Positions 7,910 to 16,704 of a stretch of 43,520 nt of DNA are shown piece by piece. This DNA is from JACQFZ01 sp036381895 (lineage in GTDB: Bacteria > Pseudomonadota > Gammaproteobacteria > Acidiferrobacterales > Sulfurifustaceae), in contig DASVBY010000001.1 of the NCBI GenBank assembly GCA_036381895.1, positions 1 to 43,520 of the forward strand, given 5' to 3'. The notes below the pieces were generated by a model. That model was not told the DNA's origin, searched no databases, and saw nothing but the letters and a program-made list of their open reading frames with translations. The translations under genes were made by a program, and so were the position numbers. How positions within the stretch are numbered: position 1 is the stretch's first letter; the number at the start of each line of letters is the position of its first letter.

Positions 7910-8926
7910 ATGAAAGCGTTCCAGGTCATCGCCCCCGGCGGGCTCGACAACCTCAAGCTGATCGATCAGCCGGACCCGGTGCCCGGTCCCGGCGAAGTGC
8001 GCGTACGCCTGCGCGCGATCTCGCTCAACTATCGCGACCTGCTCATGGTCGAAGGGCGCTACGCGCGCAACGACTTCGCGTTTCCGATCACGCCGTTCTC
8101 GGACGGCTGCGGCATCGTCGAGGCGGTCGGACCCGGCGTAACGCGCGTGCGGGCGGGCGATCGCGTGGCCCCGCTCTTCTTCCAGAAATGGCTGGCGGGC
8201 CCGGCGACGCCGGAGGGACTCGCGTCGGCCCTCGGGCATCCGGTCCCCGGGGTCGGGCGCGAGCTCGCCGTCTATTCCGAGCAGGGCGTCGCGCGCGTCC
8301 CGGATCACCTGACCGATCAGCAGGTCGCCACTCTCCCCTGCGCCGCGCTCACCGCATGGCGCGCGCTGTTTCACGACGCACGGCTCCGGCCCGGGCAGAC
8401 CGTGCTGCTGCAGGGCACCGGCGGAGTCTCGATCTTCGGGCTGCAGTTCGCGCACGCCGCGGGGCTCGAAACCATCGTCACCTCCTCGTCGGACGAGAAG
8501 CTCGAGCGCGCCCGCGCGCTCGGCGCGACGCACACGATCAACTACCGCCGGCACCCGGAATGGGCCAAGGAAGTGCGCCGGCTCACGCGCGGGCGCGGCG
8601 TCGATTTCGTCATGGAGGTCGGCGGCGCCCAGACGCTCAAGCAGAGCCTCAAGTCGATCGCGCTCGGCGGACACATCGCCATCGTCGGCGTGGTCTCGGG
8701 GACGCGCGAGTCGCTGCTGATCCCGGCCGTCATCACCACCGGCGCGCGGCTGCAGGGCGTGTCCGTCGGCTCGCGCGAGATGTTCGAAGCGATGACCCGC
8801 GCGCTCGCGCTGCACCGGATCGAGCCGGTGGTCGACAAGGTCTACGACTGGAAAGACGCGCGCGCCGCGCTCGAGGCGATGAAGCGCGGCGAGCACTTCG
8901 GCAAGATCGTGCTTGCCTTCGAGTAG
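7910..8926 (+). CDS. zinc-independent MDR oxidoreductase (alcohol dehydrogenase/quinone reductase-like)
   Basis: A 338-residue medium-chain dehydrogenase/reductase. The N-terminal GroES-like domain shows LRAISLNYRDLLMVEGRY and FSDGCGIVEAVGPGVTRVRAGDRV. The Rossmann domain shows LPCAALTAWRALF, LLQGTGGVSIFGLQFAHAAGLETIVTSSSDEKLERARALGA. The catalytic zinc Cys-His pair and the structural-zinc four-Cys loop are absent, so it belongs with the zinc-free reductases. GGAG lies just upstream of the ATG. It follows the MocR regulator by 49 bases and could be co-transcribed with it. It converges on the aminotransferase. The substrate is unknown. Confidence 0.88.
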   Translation: MKAFQVIAPGGLDNLKLIDQPDPVPGPGEVRVRLRAISLNYRDLLMVEGRYARNDFAFPITPFSDGCGIVEAVGPGVTRVRAGDRVAPLFFQKWLAGPATPEGLASALGHPVPGVGRELAVYSEQGVARVPDHLTDQQVATLPCAALTAWRALFHDARLRPGQTVLLQGTGGVSIFGLQFAHAAGLETIVTSSSDEKLERARALGATHTINYRRHPEWAKEVRRLTRGRGVDFVMEVGGAQTLKQSLKSIALGGHIAIVGVVSGTRESLLIPAVITTGARLQGVSVGSREMFEAMTRALALHRIEPVVDKVYDWKDARAALEAMKRGEHFGKIVLAFE

Positions 8927-9028
8927 GAGACTTCGGGCGCCGCGTGAGCGGCAGCAGCAGTAGGACGCTGCGGCCCGCAGGACCCGTCGATTCCGGGAGT
9001 CCTCGGCGTGCTCCGCGCCGCCGGCGGT

Positions 9029-10243
9029 CTAGCCCGCCTGCCGCATCACCTTCGCGATCGCGCCGGCGACGTAATCGATGTTGTGCGTGTTGAGGGCGGC
9101 GACGCAGATGCGCCCGCTCTCGATCGCGTAGATCGAATACTCCTCGCGCAGCTTCGCCACCGCCTCCTTGCCGAGCCCGGAGTAGGAGAACATGCCGTTC
9201 TGGCGCAGCACGAAGCCAAGGTCGACGCCCGGCGCCTGCGCCTGTACCTTCTCCACCAGCGCCCGCCGCATGGCCTTGATGCGCTCGCGCATCAGCGCGA
9301 CCTCGCGCTCCCACAGCGCCCGCAGCTCGGGGTCCGACAGCACGGTCGCCACGATCTGGCCGCCGTGCGTCGGCGGATTCGAGTAGTTCGTGCGCACGAG
9401 GCGCTTCAGCTGGCTCAGCACGCGCGCCGCTTCGTCGCGGCTCGCGGTGACGACGCTGAGCGCCCCGACGCGCTCGCCGTAGAGCGAGAACGTCTTCGAG
9501 AACGAGTTCGAGACGAATACCGGGGTCACGCTCTCGGCGAAACGGCGCACCGGCGCGCTGTCCGTCGTGAGATCGCTCGCCAAACCCTGGTACGCCATGT
9601 CGAGCACCGGCACCAGCCCGCGCGCCCGGACGATCTCGATCACGCGCGCCCACTGCTCGGGTGCGAGGTCGACGCCGGTCGGATTATGGCAGCAGACGTG
9701 CAGCACCACGATCGCGCCGGCCGGCAGGCGCTCGAGTGTGCGCGTCATCCCGGTGAAATCGAGGCCGCGCGTGGCCGCGTCGTAGTACGGGTACGCGTGC
9801 ACCTTGAATCCGGCGTTCTCGAACAGTGCGCGGTGGTTCTCCCAGCTCGGGTCGCTGATCCAGACCTCGGCCGCGGGATTGATGCGGTAGAGAAAATCGG
9901 CCGCTTCCTTGAGCGCGCCGGTGCCGCCGAGCGCCTGAATCGTCGCCACCCGGCCCTCGCGCAGTACGGCCGCGTCCTGGCCGAAGACGAGCTCCTGCAC
10001 CGCGCGCACGTACGCCGGCATGCCGTCGATCGGGAGGTAGCTGCGGGCGGCCGCCGCCTCGACGAGCGCGCGCTCGGCGCGGCGCACGCACTCGAGCACC
10101 GGCACCTTGCCCTGGTCGTCGTAATAGACGCCGACGCCGAGGTTGACTTTCTTCGGGTTCGGATCCGCGTTGTACGCTTCGGTCACGCCGAGAATGGGAT
10201 CGCGCGGCGCGAGCGGCACGGCGCCGAGTATCGACGAGCTCAT
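9029..10243 (-). CDS. aspartate/aromatic amino-acid aminotransferase, class I
   Basis: A 404-residue PLP enzyme of the AspC/TyrB subgroup. It opens FDPILG-like (RDPILGVTEAYNADPNPKK), then shows VNLGVGVYYDDQGKVPVL, the PLP-contacting CCHNPTG (about 184-190), and the Schiff-base lysine K250 in SNSFSKTFSLYGERVG, followed by RTNYSNPP. It ends with the substrate-arginine segment GRICVAALN. It transfers amino groups between aspartate or aromatic amino acids and 2-oxoglutarate. The ATG at 10243 places the family N-terminus correctly, although no clear ribosome-binding site is seen. AspC or TyrB specificity cannot be settled by eye. It is a single gene on this strand. Confidence 0.9.
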   Translation of the reverse strand: MSSSILGAVPLAPRDPILGVTEAYNADPNPKKVNLGVGVYYDDQGKVPVLECVRRAERALVEAAAARSYLPIDGMPAYVRAVQELVFGQDAAVLREGRVATIQALGGTGALKEAADFLYRINPAAEVWISDPSWENHRALFENAGFKVHAYPYYDAATRGLDFTGMTRTLERLPAGAIVVLHVCCHNPTGVDLAPEQWARVIEIVRARGLVPVLDMAYQGLASDLTTDSAPVRRFAESVTPVFVSNSFSKTFSLYGERVGALSVVTASRDEAARVLSQLKRLVRTNYSNPPTHGGQIVATVLSDPELRALWEREVALMRERIKAMRRALVEKVQAQAPGVDLGFVLRQNGMFSYSGLGKEAVAKLREEYSIYAIESGRICVAALNTHNIDYVAGAIAKVMRQAG

Positions 10244-10507
10244 GAGTCGCGGTCTGCTCTGCGAGTTGACGGGGAACGTGCGGCCGAAATGCGGCGGCGC
10301 CCCTATGTTCACACAAAGCGCGAACCGATGCAGCACGCAGCGAACGCCGCGGCCGGGGTGCGCGGCGGGCGGCGCGGAGCGCCTCCCGGCCGACCGGATC
10401 GCGACTGGCCCGGGCGGGGTCCGGCGCCCGCACGCTTCCGCCCGGCCGCCGCGCGCGTCGGCCCCGATCCCGGTTCGCGGTCCGCGCTCGCGCCCGCCGC
10501 GCGGGCC

Positions 10508-11161
10508 TCACGGCGCCAGATGGTGGAAGAACGCCGCGGCTGCCTGGAGCATGGTCCAGAGCACGCCCCAGACGAACGCAAGACTCGCGACGCCGACCGC
10601 GGCCCCGACGGCGAGCAGCACGCCGTCCTTCTCGATGAGCCCGAGCGCGATGAGCGCGATGCCGATGGCCGGGGGCGTGTTGCCGAACGGGATCGGCAGC
10701 GCCAGCACGATCGCGAGGATCAGGCAGACCAGACCGAAAGCCCGCTCGCCGGTGACGCCGCTCATCGGGAGCCAGCGCGGCCGCATCAACCGTTCGAGCC
10801 GCTGCAGCCACGGCGCGGTGCGCTGCATCAGGCGGCGAAAGTCGTAGCGCCGGATGGAACGGTCGCCGATCCACCTCGGCAGGTAGGGCCGCGGCATGCC
10901 GACCGTCATCTGCAGCGCCACGAGCGCGAGCGGGATGCCGGTCACGGTCGAGATCCCGGGAATACCGAGCGGAATCGTGTTCGGGAGCGTGAACACGAGC
11001 AGGAGCAATCCGAAGGAGCGGTTGCCGAGCAGACGGACGATGTCGCGCAACGCGATCCGTTCGCGGGGAAAGCTCCAGGCAAGCTCGAGGAGGATGTCGG
11101 AGGTGCGCGGCGCGCGCGCTCCGCCTGGCCCGGAAGGGGCAGGGTCAGCGGAAGAGGACAT
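10508..11161 (-). CDS. ExoD family membrane protein
   Basis: A 217-residue membrane protein with the ExoD pattern: ISLRDIV-like (RIALRDIVRLLGNRSFGLLLLVFTLPNTIPL), GISTVTGIPLALVALQM, then PRWL...GERAFGLVCLILAIVLALPIPFGNTPPAIGIALIALGLIEKDGVLL. Four or so hydrophobic helices are visible. ExoD was first linked to exopolysaccharide production in Rhizobium, but the molecular role is unknown. The first 20 residues are disordered (Ser/Ala/Pro/Gly). It is flanked by an aminotransferase downstream (264-bp gap) and the MBL-fold hydrolase upstream, all on the minus strand but with gaps, so co-transcription is uncertain. The gap 10244-10507 shows no other gene. Confidence 0.88.
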   Translation of the reverse strand: MSSSADPAPSGPGGARAPRTSDILLELAWSFPRERIALRDIVRLLGNRSFGLLLLVFTLPNTIPLGIPGISTVTGIPLALVALQMTVGMPRPYLPRWIGDRSIRRYDFRRLMQRTAPWLQRLERLMRPRWLPMSGVTGERAFGLVCLILAIVLALPIPFGNTPPAIGIALIALGLIEKDGVLLAVGAAVGVASLAFVWGVLWTMLQAAAAFFHHLAP

Positions 11162-11247
11162 GCGGTCGTGTAGTCGGTGGTGCCTGACTCTAGCCGGGCG
11201 CGCGTGCGGCGGTCAATTCGCGCGCCGCGTGGCGCGGCGCGCTTCCC

Positions 11248-12081
11248 TCAGAACTCGAGCCGGTCGCCGGGCTTGATCGGGAATACTTTCGTCGGCGACT
11301 CGCCGAGCGCCTCCATGTATTCCTCGGGCGTGCCTCGCAGAACCGGGAAGGTGCCGTAGTGCATGGGGATGGCGAACTTCGGCTTGAAGTACTCGCGCGT
11401 CGCGTACGCGGCATCGCGCGGGCTCATCACGAAGTGCCCGCCGATCGGAATCATGAGCAGGTCCGGCTTGTAGTAGTCGGCGATGAGGCGCATGTCGCCG
11501 AACAGCCCGGTATCGCCCATGTGATAGATCTTGAACCCGTTCTCGAGCTCGATGACGAAGCCGACCGGCTCGCCGCCGACGTGGGTCTCGTCCTTGCCGG
11601 TCGCGGGATTGCGCCACACGAGCTCGGAGCTGTGCTCGGCGCGCACCATCGTGATCTTGATGTCGGGTCCGAGCGGCGCGATGGTGCCGCTCTTGTTCAT
11701 GCGCGGCGCGAGCTCCGGCGGCAGCACGCCGAGCGCGACCAGCGACTGGTTGAGCCCGGCCGGGCCGATAACCGGCACTTTCTGCTGCTTGGCGATCTCG
11801 GGGGCGTCGCCGAGGTGATCGCCGTGCGCATGCGTCACCAGGATGAGGTCGATCTTCCCGAGCGCATCGAGCTTCTTCCACTGGTCCGGCGTCTTCGGAT
11901 TCCGGGTGAGGAACGGATCGATGAGGATCACCTTGCCGCCGGGCGTGGTGATGCGCATGGCCGCCTGCCCGAGCCACAGGATTTCCGTCTTCTTCTGCTG
12001 CGCGAGCGCAGCCGGCGCAGCACCGGCGAGCAGCACGGCAAGGGCGGCAAGGAACCAGCTTCCTCGGGATGGCGTACGCAT
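11248..12081 (-). CDS. exported metallo-beta-lactamase-fold hydrolase (UPF0173-like)
   Basis: A 277-residue protein with a signal peptide (about residues 1-28, ending AALAQ) and an MBL-fold domain. It shows ILWLGQAAMRITTPGGKVILIDP, the metal motif THAHGDHLGD, later GDTGLFGDM and a final MHYGTFP histidine. The layout matches UPF0173-type metal-dependent hydrolases, but with export, so it is expected in the periplasm. The ATG at 12081 has AAGGAGG 8 bases upstream, while the in-frame TTG at 12087 would be too close to it. It is divergent from bfd, and the shared gap holds the Fur box. The substrate is unknown. Confidence 0.88.
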   Translation of the reverse strand: MRTPSRGSWFLAALAVLLAGAAPAALAQQKKTEILWLGQAAMRITTPGGKVILIDPFLTRNPKTPDQWKKLDALGKIDLILVTHAHGDHLGDAPEIAKQQKVPVIGPAGLNQSLVALGVLPPELAPRMNKSGTIAPLGPDIKITMVRAEHSSELVWRNPATGKDETHVGGEPVGFVIELENGFKIYHMGDTGLFGDMRLIADYYKPDLLMIPIGGHFVMSPRDAAYATREYFKPKFAIPMHYGTFPVLRGTPEEYMEALGESPTKVFPIKPGDRLEF

Positions 12082-12193
12082 GGACAAGTCCTCCTTATGG
12101 GGGCCGGACGTACGATCGCTGCATTATCAAGCGAATACGGCCGGGTCCGCTACCGATCCCCGGGCCGACCGTCCGTCGGCCGGGAGGTGTAAC

Positions 12194-12237
12194 GATAATA
12201 ATTCGCATTTACATCCCCGCCGGCCCTCGCCTAGAAT
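12194..12237 (+). promoter_or_regulatory. sigma-70 promoter with overlapping Fur box for bfd-bfr
   Basis: GATAATAATTCGCATTTAC (12194-12212) matches the 19-bp Fur consensus at 13 of 19 positions and is a striking AT-rich island in very GC-rich DNA. TTTACA (12208-12213) and TAGAAT (12232-12237), each 5 of 6 to consensus and 18 bases apart, form a good promoter pointing at bfd. The Fur box overlaps the -35, as expected for iron-dependent repression. Confidence 0.75.
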
Positions 12238-12258
12238 GGCCCCGTCGGAGCAGCCCAC

Positions 12259-12462
12259 ATGTACATCTGCATCTGCAACGCCGTCACCGACCGTGAAGTG
12301 CGGCAGTGCGCCGAGCTCGGCGCACGGTCCGTACAGGACCTCGAGCGCTCCCTGGGGCTCGGCAGCAACTGCGGCCGCTGCCGTGCCGCGGCCGCGGAGC
12401 TGCTGCGGGATTCGACCGCCGACACCTCGCCCCCGCCCGCCTACGCCCTGCCGGACTCCTGA
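12259..12462 (+). CDS. bfd: bacterioferritin-associated ferredoxin
   Basis: A 67-residue [2Fe-2S] protein. The four ligands are C4, C6, C38 and C41 (C-x-C-x31-C-x2-C), exactly the Bfd spacing, in MYICICNAVTD and SNCGRC. Bfd docks on bacterioferritin and passes electrons to its haem, reducing the ferric core and releasing iron. GGAG lies 8 bases before the ATG. It is followed 36 bases later by bfr and preceded by a Fur-box promoter, so expression should rise when iron is low. The C-terminal Pro/Ser tail is unconserved. Confidence 0.95.
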   Translation: MYICICNAVTDREVRQCAELGARSVQDLERSLGLGSNCGRCRAAAAELLRDSTADTSPPPAYALPDS

Positions 12463-12466
12463 TACA

Positions 12467-12489
12467 CTGCGCCGGAAAACCGGCCGCAG
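12467..12489 (+). promoter_or_regulatory. intercistronic hairpin between bfd and bfr
   Basis: CTGCGCCGG and CCGGCCGCAG form a 9-bp stem with one bulged C and an AAAA tetraloop, directly upstream of the bfr ribosome-binding site. There is no U-tract, so it is not a standard terminator. It could stabilise or process the message and uncouple bfr from bfd. TACACT (12463-12468) could also be a weak -10 for bfr alone. Confidence 0.45.
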
Positions 12490-12498
12490 GGGGAAGAC

Positions 12499-12981
12499 AT
12501 GAAGGGCGACGCGAAGGTCATTCAGTACCTCAACCGGGTGCTGACGAACGAGCTCACCGCCGTCAATCAGTATTTCCTGCACGCGCGCATGTTCGACAAC
12601 TGGGGACTGACGCGCCTCGGCGAGTACGAGCGCAGGGAATCGATCGATGAGATGAAGCACGCGGACGAGCTCATCAAGCGGATCCTCTTCCTCGAGGGCC
12701 TGCCCAACCTGCAGGACCTCGGCAAGCTCCTGATCGGCGAGAACGTGCCGGAGGCGCTCGGCGCCGACCTGAAGCTCGAACGCGCCGCGCGCCCGCTCCT
12801 GCAGGAAGCGATCGCATACTGCGAATCGGTCGCCGATTACGTCTCGCGCGAGCTGCTCGAGGACATTCTCGAGACCGAAGAAGAGCATATCGACTGGCTG
12901 GAGACCCAGCTCGGCCTGATCGACAGCCTCGGCCTGCAGAACTACCTGCAGCTCCAGGCCGGGAGCGCCGAAGCTTCCTGA
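12499..12981 (+). CDS. bfr: bacterioferritin
   Basis: A 160-residue haem ferritin subunit storing iron in a 24-mer shell. The ferroxidase ligands E18, E51, H54, E94, E127 and H130 are all present, with Y25 nearby and M52 as the haem ligand, so it is the haem-binding and catalytically competent type. Length is normal (about 158). GGGGGA precedes the ATG. It lies 36 bases downstream of bfd on the same strand, behind a hairpin, making a storage-plus-release pair. Control by the upstream Fur box would be shared with bfd unless the hairpin or a local promoter separates them. Confidence 0.96.
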   Translation: MKGDAKVIQYLNRVLTNELTAVNQYFLHARMFDNWGLTRLGEYERRESIDEMKHADELIKRILFLEGLPNLQDLGKLLIGENVPEALGADLKLERAARPLLQEAIAYCESVADYVSRELLEDILETEEEHIDWLETQLGLIDSLGLQNYLQLQAGSAEAS

Positions 12982-13078
12982 CGCGCGCCGGCGCGACCCG
13001 CCTGCCCTCGTCCCGACCCCGTGCGGCGGAGTCCGCGCCGGCGGGCGACTATACTAAGAGCCGTAGCGGGAGAGGGGG

Positions 13079-15505
13079 ATGCGGAAGGCCGGTTTCTACA
13101 AGCGCGACTGGTTCATCGCCCTGCTCGTCGCCGCCGCCTTCGCCGCCGCCCGCTACGCCGACAACCCCTGGCTCGAGCGTCTCGAGCTGCTCGCCTACGA
13201 CCTCGGCGTCCGCGCCACCTATCGCCTGCCGGGCGCCGCCGAGGACATCGCCCTCGTCGCGATCGACGAACCGAGTCTCGCCGCGCTCGGCCCCTGGCCG
13301 TGGCCGCGAAGCGTGCTCGCCGATGGGCTCGAGCGGCTGAAAGCCTCGCGCCCCCGCGCCGTCGGCGTGCTGCTCGACTGGAGCGAACCCGAGGCCGACC
13401 GGGGGCTCGCCGCGGTGCGCGACATCCGCGAGCGCTTCGCGGCGATGAGCTTTCCTCGCGCCGCGCAGCCGCAGGCAAGGGAGCTCGGCCGACTGCTCGC
13501 GCAGGCGGAACGCGCGCTCGACGGCGACCGCGCGCTCGCGCGCGCGCTGCGCGGCGTACCGCGCCTTCATCTTCCGCTCCATGCGGCCGGGCACGGCGAT
13601 GCCCCTGCCGCCGCCGTGCGCGCGCCGCTTCCCGAGTTCGCCGCCCACGCCACCCTCGGACACCTCGCCTACCGCGCCGATGCCGACGGCGGCAGGCGCG
13701 CGCTGCGCGCGGTGCTCGCGGGCGACGACGCGCGGTACGCGCTGCCGATCCTTCTCGCCGCCGCGAGCGTCGGCCTCGACCGCCGGCATCTCGTGCTCGA
13801 GCCGGGCCGCCGTCTCGCGCTCGGCCGGCTGCAGGTGCCTCTCGATCGCACCGGGCACATGCACCCGGGCTTCCACGCCCCACGCGCTCCGGACACGGCC
13901 GCGTTCGCCACGTATTCCTTCAGCGACGTTCACGCCGGCAAGGTGCCGAACGGGGCGTTCGCGAACAAAGTGGTGCTCCTCGGCCTCGCCGCGGGCGTCG
14001 GGCCGGCGTTTCCGACGCCCGTGGCACCGGCGGCGAGCGAGATCGAGGTCGCGGCGAATGCGATCGCCGCGATCCTCAACCAGGATTTCTACACCATCCC
14101 CGAATGGAGCCTCGCCGCCGAGGCGGCCGCGGCGCTCGCGGTGCTGCTCTACCTCTTGCTCGCACTGCCGCACCTGCGCGGCGGCACCGCCGCGCTCGTG
14201 ACGCTGCTGCTCCTGCTCGCGCTGCTCGGTGCCGGGCAGTTCCTGATGGCGACGCAGAAGCTGTGGCTGGCGACGACCTCGCCGGCGCTCCTGCTCCTCG
14301 CCGGGCATTTCGCGATCGGGGCGAAGCGGCTCGTGCTCGGGGAACGGCGCCGGCTCGAGGCGGCGGCGGACGCGGCGCACACAAACCGCATGCTCGGGCT
14401 CTCGTTTCAGTCGCAGGGACAGCTCGACCTCGCGATGGACAAGTTCCGCGCGCTGCCGGTCGACGCATCGGTGCTCGAACTGATCTACAACCTCGCGCTC
14501 GATTTCGAGCGCAAGCGGCAGTTCCACAAGGCCGCGGCCGCCTACGACTACATCCTGGCGCACGATGCGCGCTTTCGCGACGCCGCCGAACGCAAGAAGC
14601 GCGCCGAGCAGGGCGACCACACCATCGCGCTCGGCAAGACGCTGATCCTGCACGGGGCGGAGAAACCGACGCTCGGGCGCTACCAGATCGAGCGCGAGAT
14701 CGGGCGCGGCGCGATGGGCGTCGTCTATCTCGGGCTCGATCCGAAGATCAACCGCCGCGTGGCGATCAAGACGCTCGCGCTCTCCGAGGAGTTCGAAGCG
14801 AAGGAGCTCGAGGCGGTGCGCGAACGCTTCTTCCGCGAGGCCGAAACCGCGGGACGGCTGCACCATCCGAACATCGTCACCATCTACGACGTCGGCGAGG
14901 ACCACGATCTCGCCTACATCGCCATGGAATACCTCGAGGGCAAGGGTCTCGACGCCTACATAAATCCCGACAAGCCGCTTCCCTTCGACCGGATCCTCGA
15001 CATCGCGATCAAGGTGGCCGACGCGCTCGCCTACGCGCACCGGCAGGACGTGGTGCACCGCGACATCAAGCCGCACAACATCATCTATCACGAGCCGAGC
15101 GGCAGCGTGAAGGTGATGGACTTCGGGATCGCCCGCCTCACCGACTCGAGCCGCACCAGGACCGGGCTCGTCCTCGGGACACCCGCCTACATGTCCCCCG
15201 AGCAGGTCAGCGGCAAGCGCGTCGACGGGCGCTCCGATCTCTACTCGCTCGGCGTGACGCTGTTCGAGATGGTCACCGGCGACACGCCGTTCGACGGCGA
15301 CTCGTTCGCCGCGCTCATGCACCAGATCACGACCGCAACCGCGCCCGACCTGCGCAAGCTGCGTTCGGAGACGCCTGCGAGCCTCGCCGCCATCGTGAAG
15401 CGGCTGCTGCAGAAGCCGGTGACGAAGCGCTATCAGAACGGCGAAGAGCTCAAGCGCGATCTGGAGGCGTGCCGCGCTCAGCTCGGCGAAGCCGCCCGGG
15501 CGTAG
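13079..15505 (+). CDS. CHASE2-domain membrane Ser/Thr protein kinase
   Basis: An 808-residue sensor kinase. There is one N-terminal membrane helix (about 11-28), a CHASE2 extracytoplasmic sensor (about 35-335, with DIALVAIDEPSLAALGPWPWPR), three more helices (about 342-420), a TPR-like helical stretch (about 435-515), and a complete Hanks-type kinase domain (about 533-800). The kinase has the glycine loop GRGAMGVVYLG, AIKTL, HRDIKPHN (about 660), DFG, GTPAYMSPEQ and DLYSLG. All catalytic residues are intact. The signal sensed and the substrates are unknown, and no PP2C phosphatase or FHA gene lies nearby. TATACT (13050-13055) upstream is a likely -10. It converges on a small membrane protein 10 bases away. 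Confidence 0.93.
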   Translation: MRKAGFYKRDWFIALLVAAAFAAARYADNPWLERLELLAYDLGVRATYRLPGAAEDIALVAIDEPSLAALGPWPWPRSVLADGLERLKASRPRAVGVLLDWSEPEADRGLAAVRDIRERFAAMSFPRAAQPQARELGRLLAQAERALDGDRALARALRGVPRLHLPLHAAGHGDAPAAAVRAPLPEFAAHATLGHLAYRADADGGRRALRAVLAGDDARYALPILLAAASVGLDRRHLVLEPGRRLALGRLQVPLDRTGHMHPGFHAPRAPDTAAFATYSFSDVHAGKVPNGAFANKVVLLGLAAGVGPAFPTPVAPAASEIEVAANAIAAILNQDFYTIPEWSLAAEAAAALAVLLYLLLALPHLRGGTAALVTLLLLLALLGAGQFLMATQKLWLATTSPALLLLAGHFAIGAKRLVLGERRRLEAAADAAHTNRMLGLSFQSQGQLDLAMDKFRALPVDASVLELIYNLALDFERKRQFHKAAAAYDYILAHDARFRDAAERKKRAEQGDHTIALGKTLILHGAEKPTLGRYQIEREIGRGAMGVVYLGLDPKINRRVAIKTLALSEEFEAKELEAVRERFFREAETAGRLHHPNIVTIYDVGEDHDLAYIAMEYLEGKGLDAYINPDKPLPFDRILDIAIKVADALAYAHRQDVVHRDIKPHNIIYHEPSGSVKVMDFGIARLTDSSRTRTGLVLGTPAYMSPEQVSGKRVDGRSDLYSLGVTLFEMVTGDTPFDGDSFAALMHQITTATAPDLRKLRSETPASLAAIVKRLLQKPVTKRYQNGEELKRDLEACRAQLGEAARA

Positions 15506-15515
15506 CCGCCGGCGT

Positions 15516-15806
15516 CTAGAGGTCTTCGAAATCCCGTTCCGGCGGGCGCCGCGGCATCGCGCGCGGCGCTTGTACCTCGACGGTGTACTCCGCGCTCAGA
15601 TACTCGCGCGCCTGGCGCCGGCGGAGCTTGCGCATGAGCCACCAGGCGCGGACCAGCACCACGGCGGCGATGACGAAGCCCGCGACGAGCGCCGCCGTGA
15701 CGAACACCGCGGCGACGGCGAGCAGGATCAGGCCGACGATGACCGTGCCGACCCAGCCGAGCCAGCTGCGCGGCATGAGGTAGAAATCGCGATAGCGTGC
15801 GCTCAT
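15516..15806 (-). CDS. small membrane protein of unknown function
   Basis: A 96-residue protein. A short soluble N-terminus (MSARYRDFYLMPRSW) leads into about 45 hydrophobic residues, forming two membrane helices (roughly 16-38 and 42-58). A basic segment (RKLRRRQAREY) follows, predicting a cytoplasmic tail. GAGGTG lies upstream of the ATG, supporting this start over an in-frame one at 15839. I do not recognise the family. It is convergent with the CHASE2 kinase and upstream of no obvious partner. Confidence 0.7.
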   Translation of the reverse strand: MSARYRDFYLMPRSWLGWVGTVIVGLILLAVAAVFVTAALVAGFVIAAVVLVRAWWLMRKLRRRQAREYLSAEYTVEVQAPRAMPRRPPERDFEDL

Positions 15807-15912
15807 CGTCGCACCTCGGCGCAGAAGTCGATTGTGCACTGCGGGAAGGACATCATCGTCGCATGATAAGTGCCCGCTTCCGCCAAGCCAAACCCGCGGC
15901 CGCGCCGTCGGA

Positions 15913-16479
15913 CTAGCGGCCCGTTCGCGGGGCGCGGCGGGCGGGCGGCGGCGCCTCGCGCCATTCCCCGGGCGCGAGCCCCGCGAGCGTGTACTCGCCG
16001 ATCGCGTAGCGCACGAGCCGCAGCGTCGGGTGCCCCACGGCCGCCGTCATGCGCCGCACCTGGCGGTTCCTGCCTTCGGTCAGCACGATTTCGAGCCACG
16101 TGGTCGGAATGTGCCGGCGAAAGCGAATCGGCGGGTCGCGCGGCCAGAGCGCAGGCTCGGCGATACGGCGCACCCTGGCCGGGCGCGTGCGCCGCCCGTC
16201 CAGCACGACGCCGCGGCGCAGCTGCGCGAGCGCGCGCTCCTCCGGCACCCCTTCGACCTGCACCCAGTAAACCTTCGGCAGCTTGTAGCGCGGGTCGCTC
16301 AGCCGATGCTGCAGGCGACCGTCGTCGGTGAGGAGCAGCAGTCCTTCGCTGTCGCGGTCGAGCCGGCCGGCGGGGTAGACACCGCGCACCGGTATGTACG
16401 CCGCCAGCGTCGCGCGCCCGGCCGCGTCAGTGAACTGCGTCAGCACGCCGTACGGCTTGTTGAAAAGAATCAGGCGCAT
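15913..16479 (-). CDS. rluE: 23S rRNA pseudouridine synthase RluE
   Basis: A 188-residue RsuA/RluB/E/F-family enzyme. ILFNKPYGVLTQFTD, FIPV-like YIPVRGVYPAGRLDRDSEGLLLLTDDG (catalytic Asp in GRLD), KVYWVQVEGVP, LWPRDPPIRFR...IPTTWLEI and EGRNRQVRRMTAAVGHPTLRLVRYAIG closely match E. coli RluE, which modifies U2457 of 23S rRNA. The RluB/F-type S4 domain is absent, as in RluE. The ATG at 16479 lacks a clear ribosome-binding site but starts right at the conserved region. A longer start at 16551 adds a low-complexity arginine-rich stretch. It is transcribed alone. Confidence 0.92.
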   Translation of the reverse strand: MRLILFNKPYGVLTQFTDAAGRATLAAYIPVRGVYPAGRLDRDSEGLLLLTDDGRLQHRLSDPRYKLPKVYWVQVEGVPEERALAQLRRGVVLDGRRTRPARVRRIAEPALWPRDPPIRFRRHIPTTWLEIVLTEGRNRQVRRMTAAVGHPTLRLVRYAIGEYTLAGLAPGEWREAPPPARRAPRTGR

Positions 16480-16704
16480 CGGGAGGCGTCCGGCAGCGGC
16501 TGCGCGCCGGGGAACGCGACGAGTGGGGTCAAGACAGCGGGCGAAGTACATAGCGCCGCCAAGTGGTTGATCGCTTTGATGCAGACCGAGACGCCGCCGC
16601 GTGCCGCGGCGCGCGGCTCAACGCTTCTGCTGAGCGCTTCTCGGGGTTTTCCTCGTGACAAGCGCCGGCGGCTCGGGCACACTGCGCTTCGCAATAAGAA
16701 CTAG
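16480..16704. other. gene-free upstream half of the 391-bp rluE-sgaA gap
   Basis: No protein gene is supported. Two dyads are visible: CGCCGCG-TGC-CGCGGCG (16595-16611), a perfect 7-bp stem, and GCTCA...TGAGC just downstream (about 16616-16635). These may be part of the structured RNA described next, or may be the promoter region for it. Minus-strand frames through here are arginine-rich with no recognisable motif. Confidence 0.4.

Noticed and set aside
5503..7956. Minus-strand open frame of over 800 codons opposite the MocR gene
   Set aside because: It is an antisense shadow with low-complexity Arg-rich sequence. MocR and GNAT motifs on the other frames are clear.
12127..12888. Minus-strand frame over bfd and bfr
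   Set aside because: The shadow lacks motifs, while bfd and bfr show all ligand residues.
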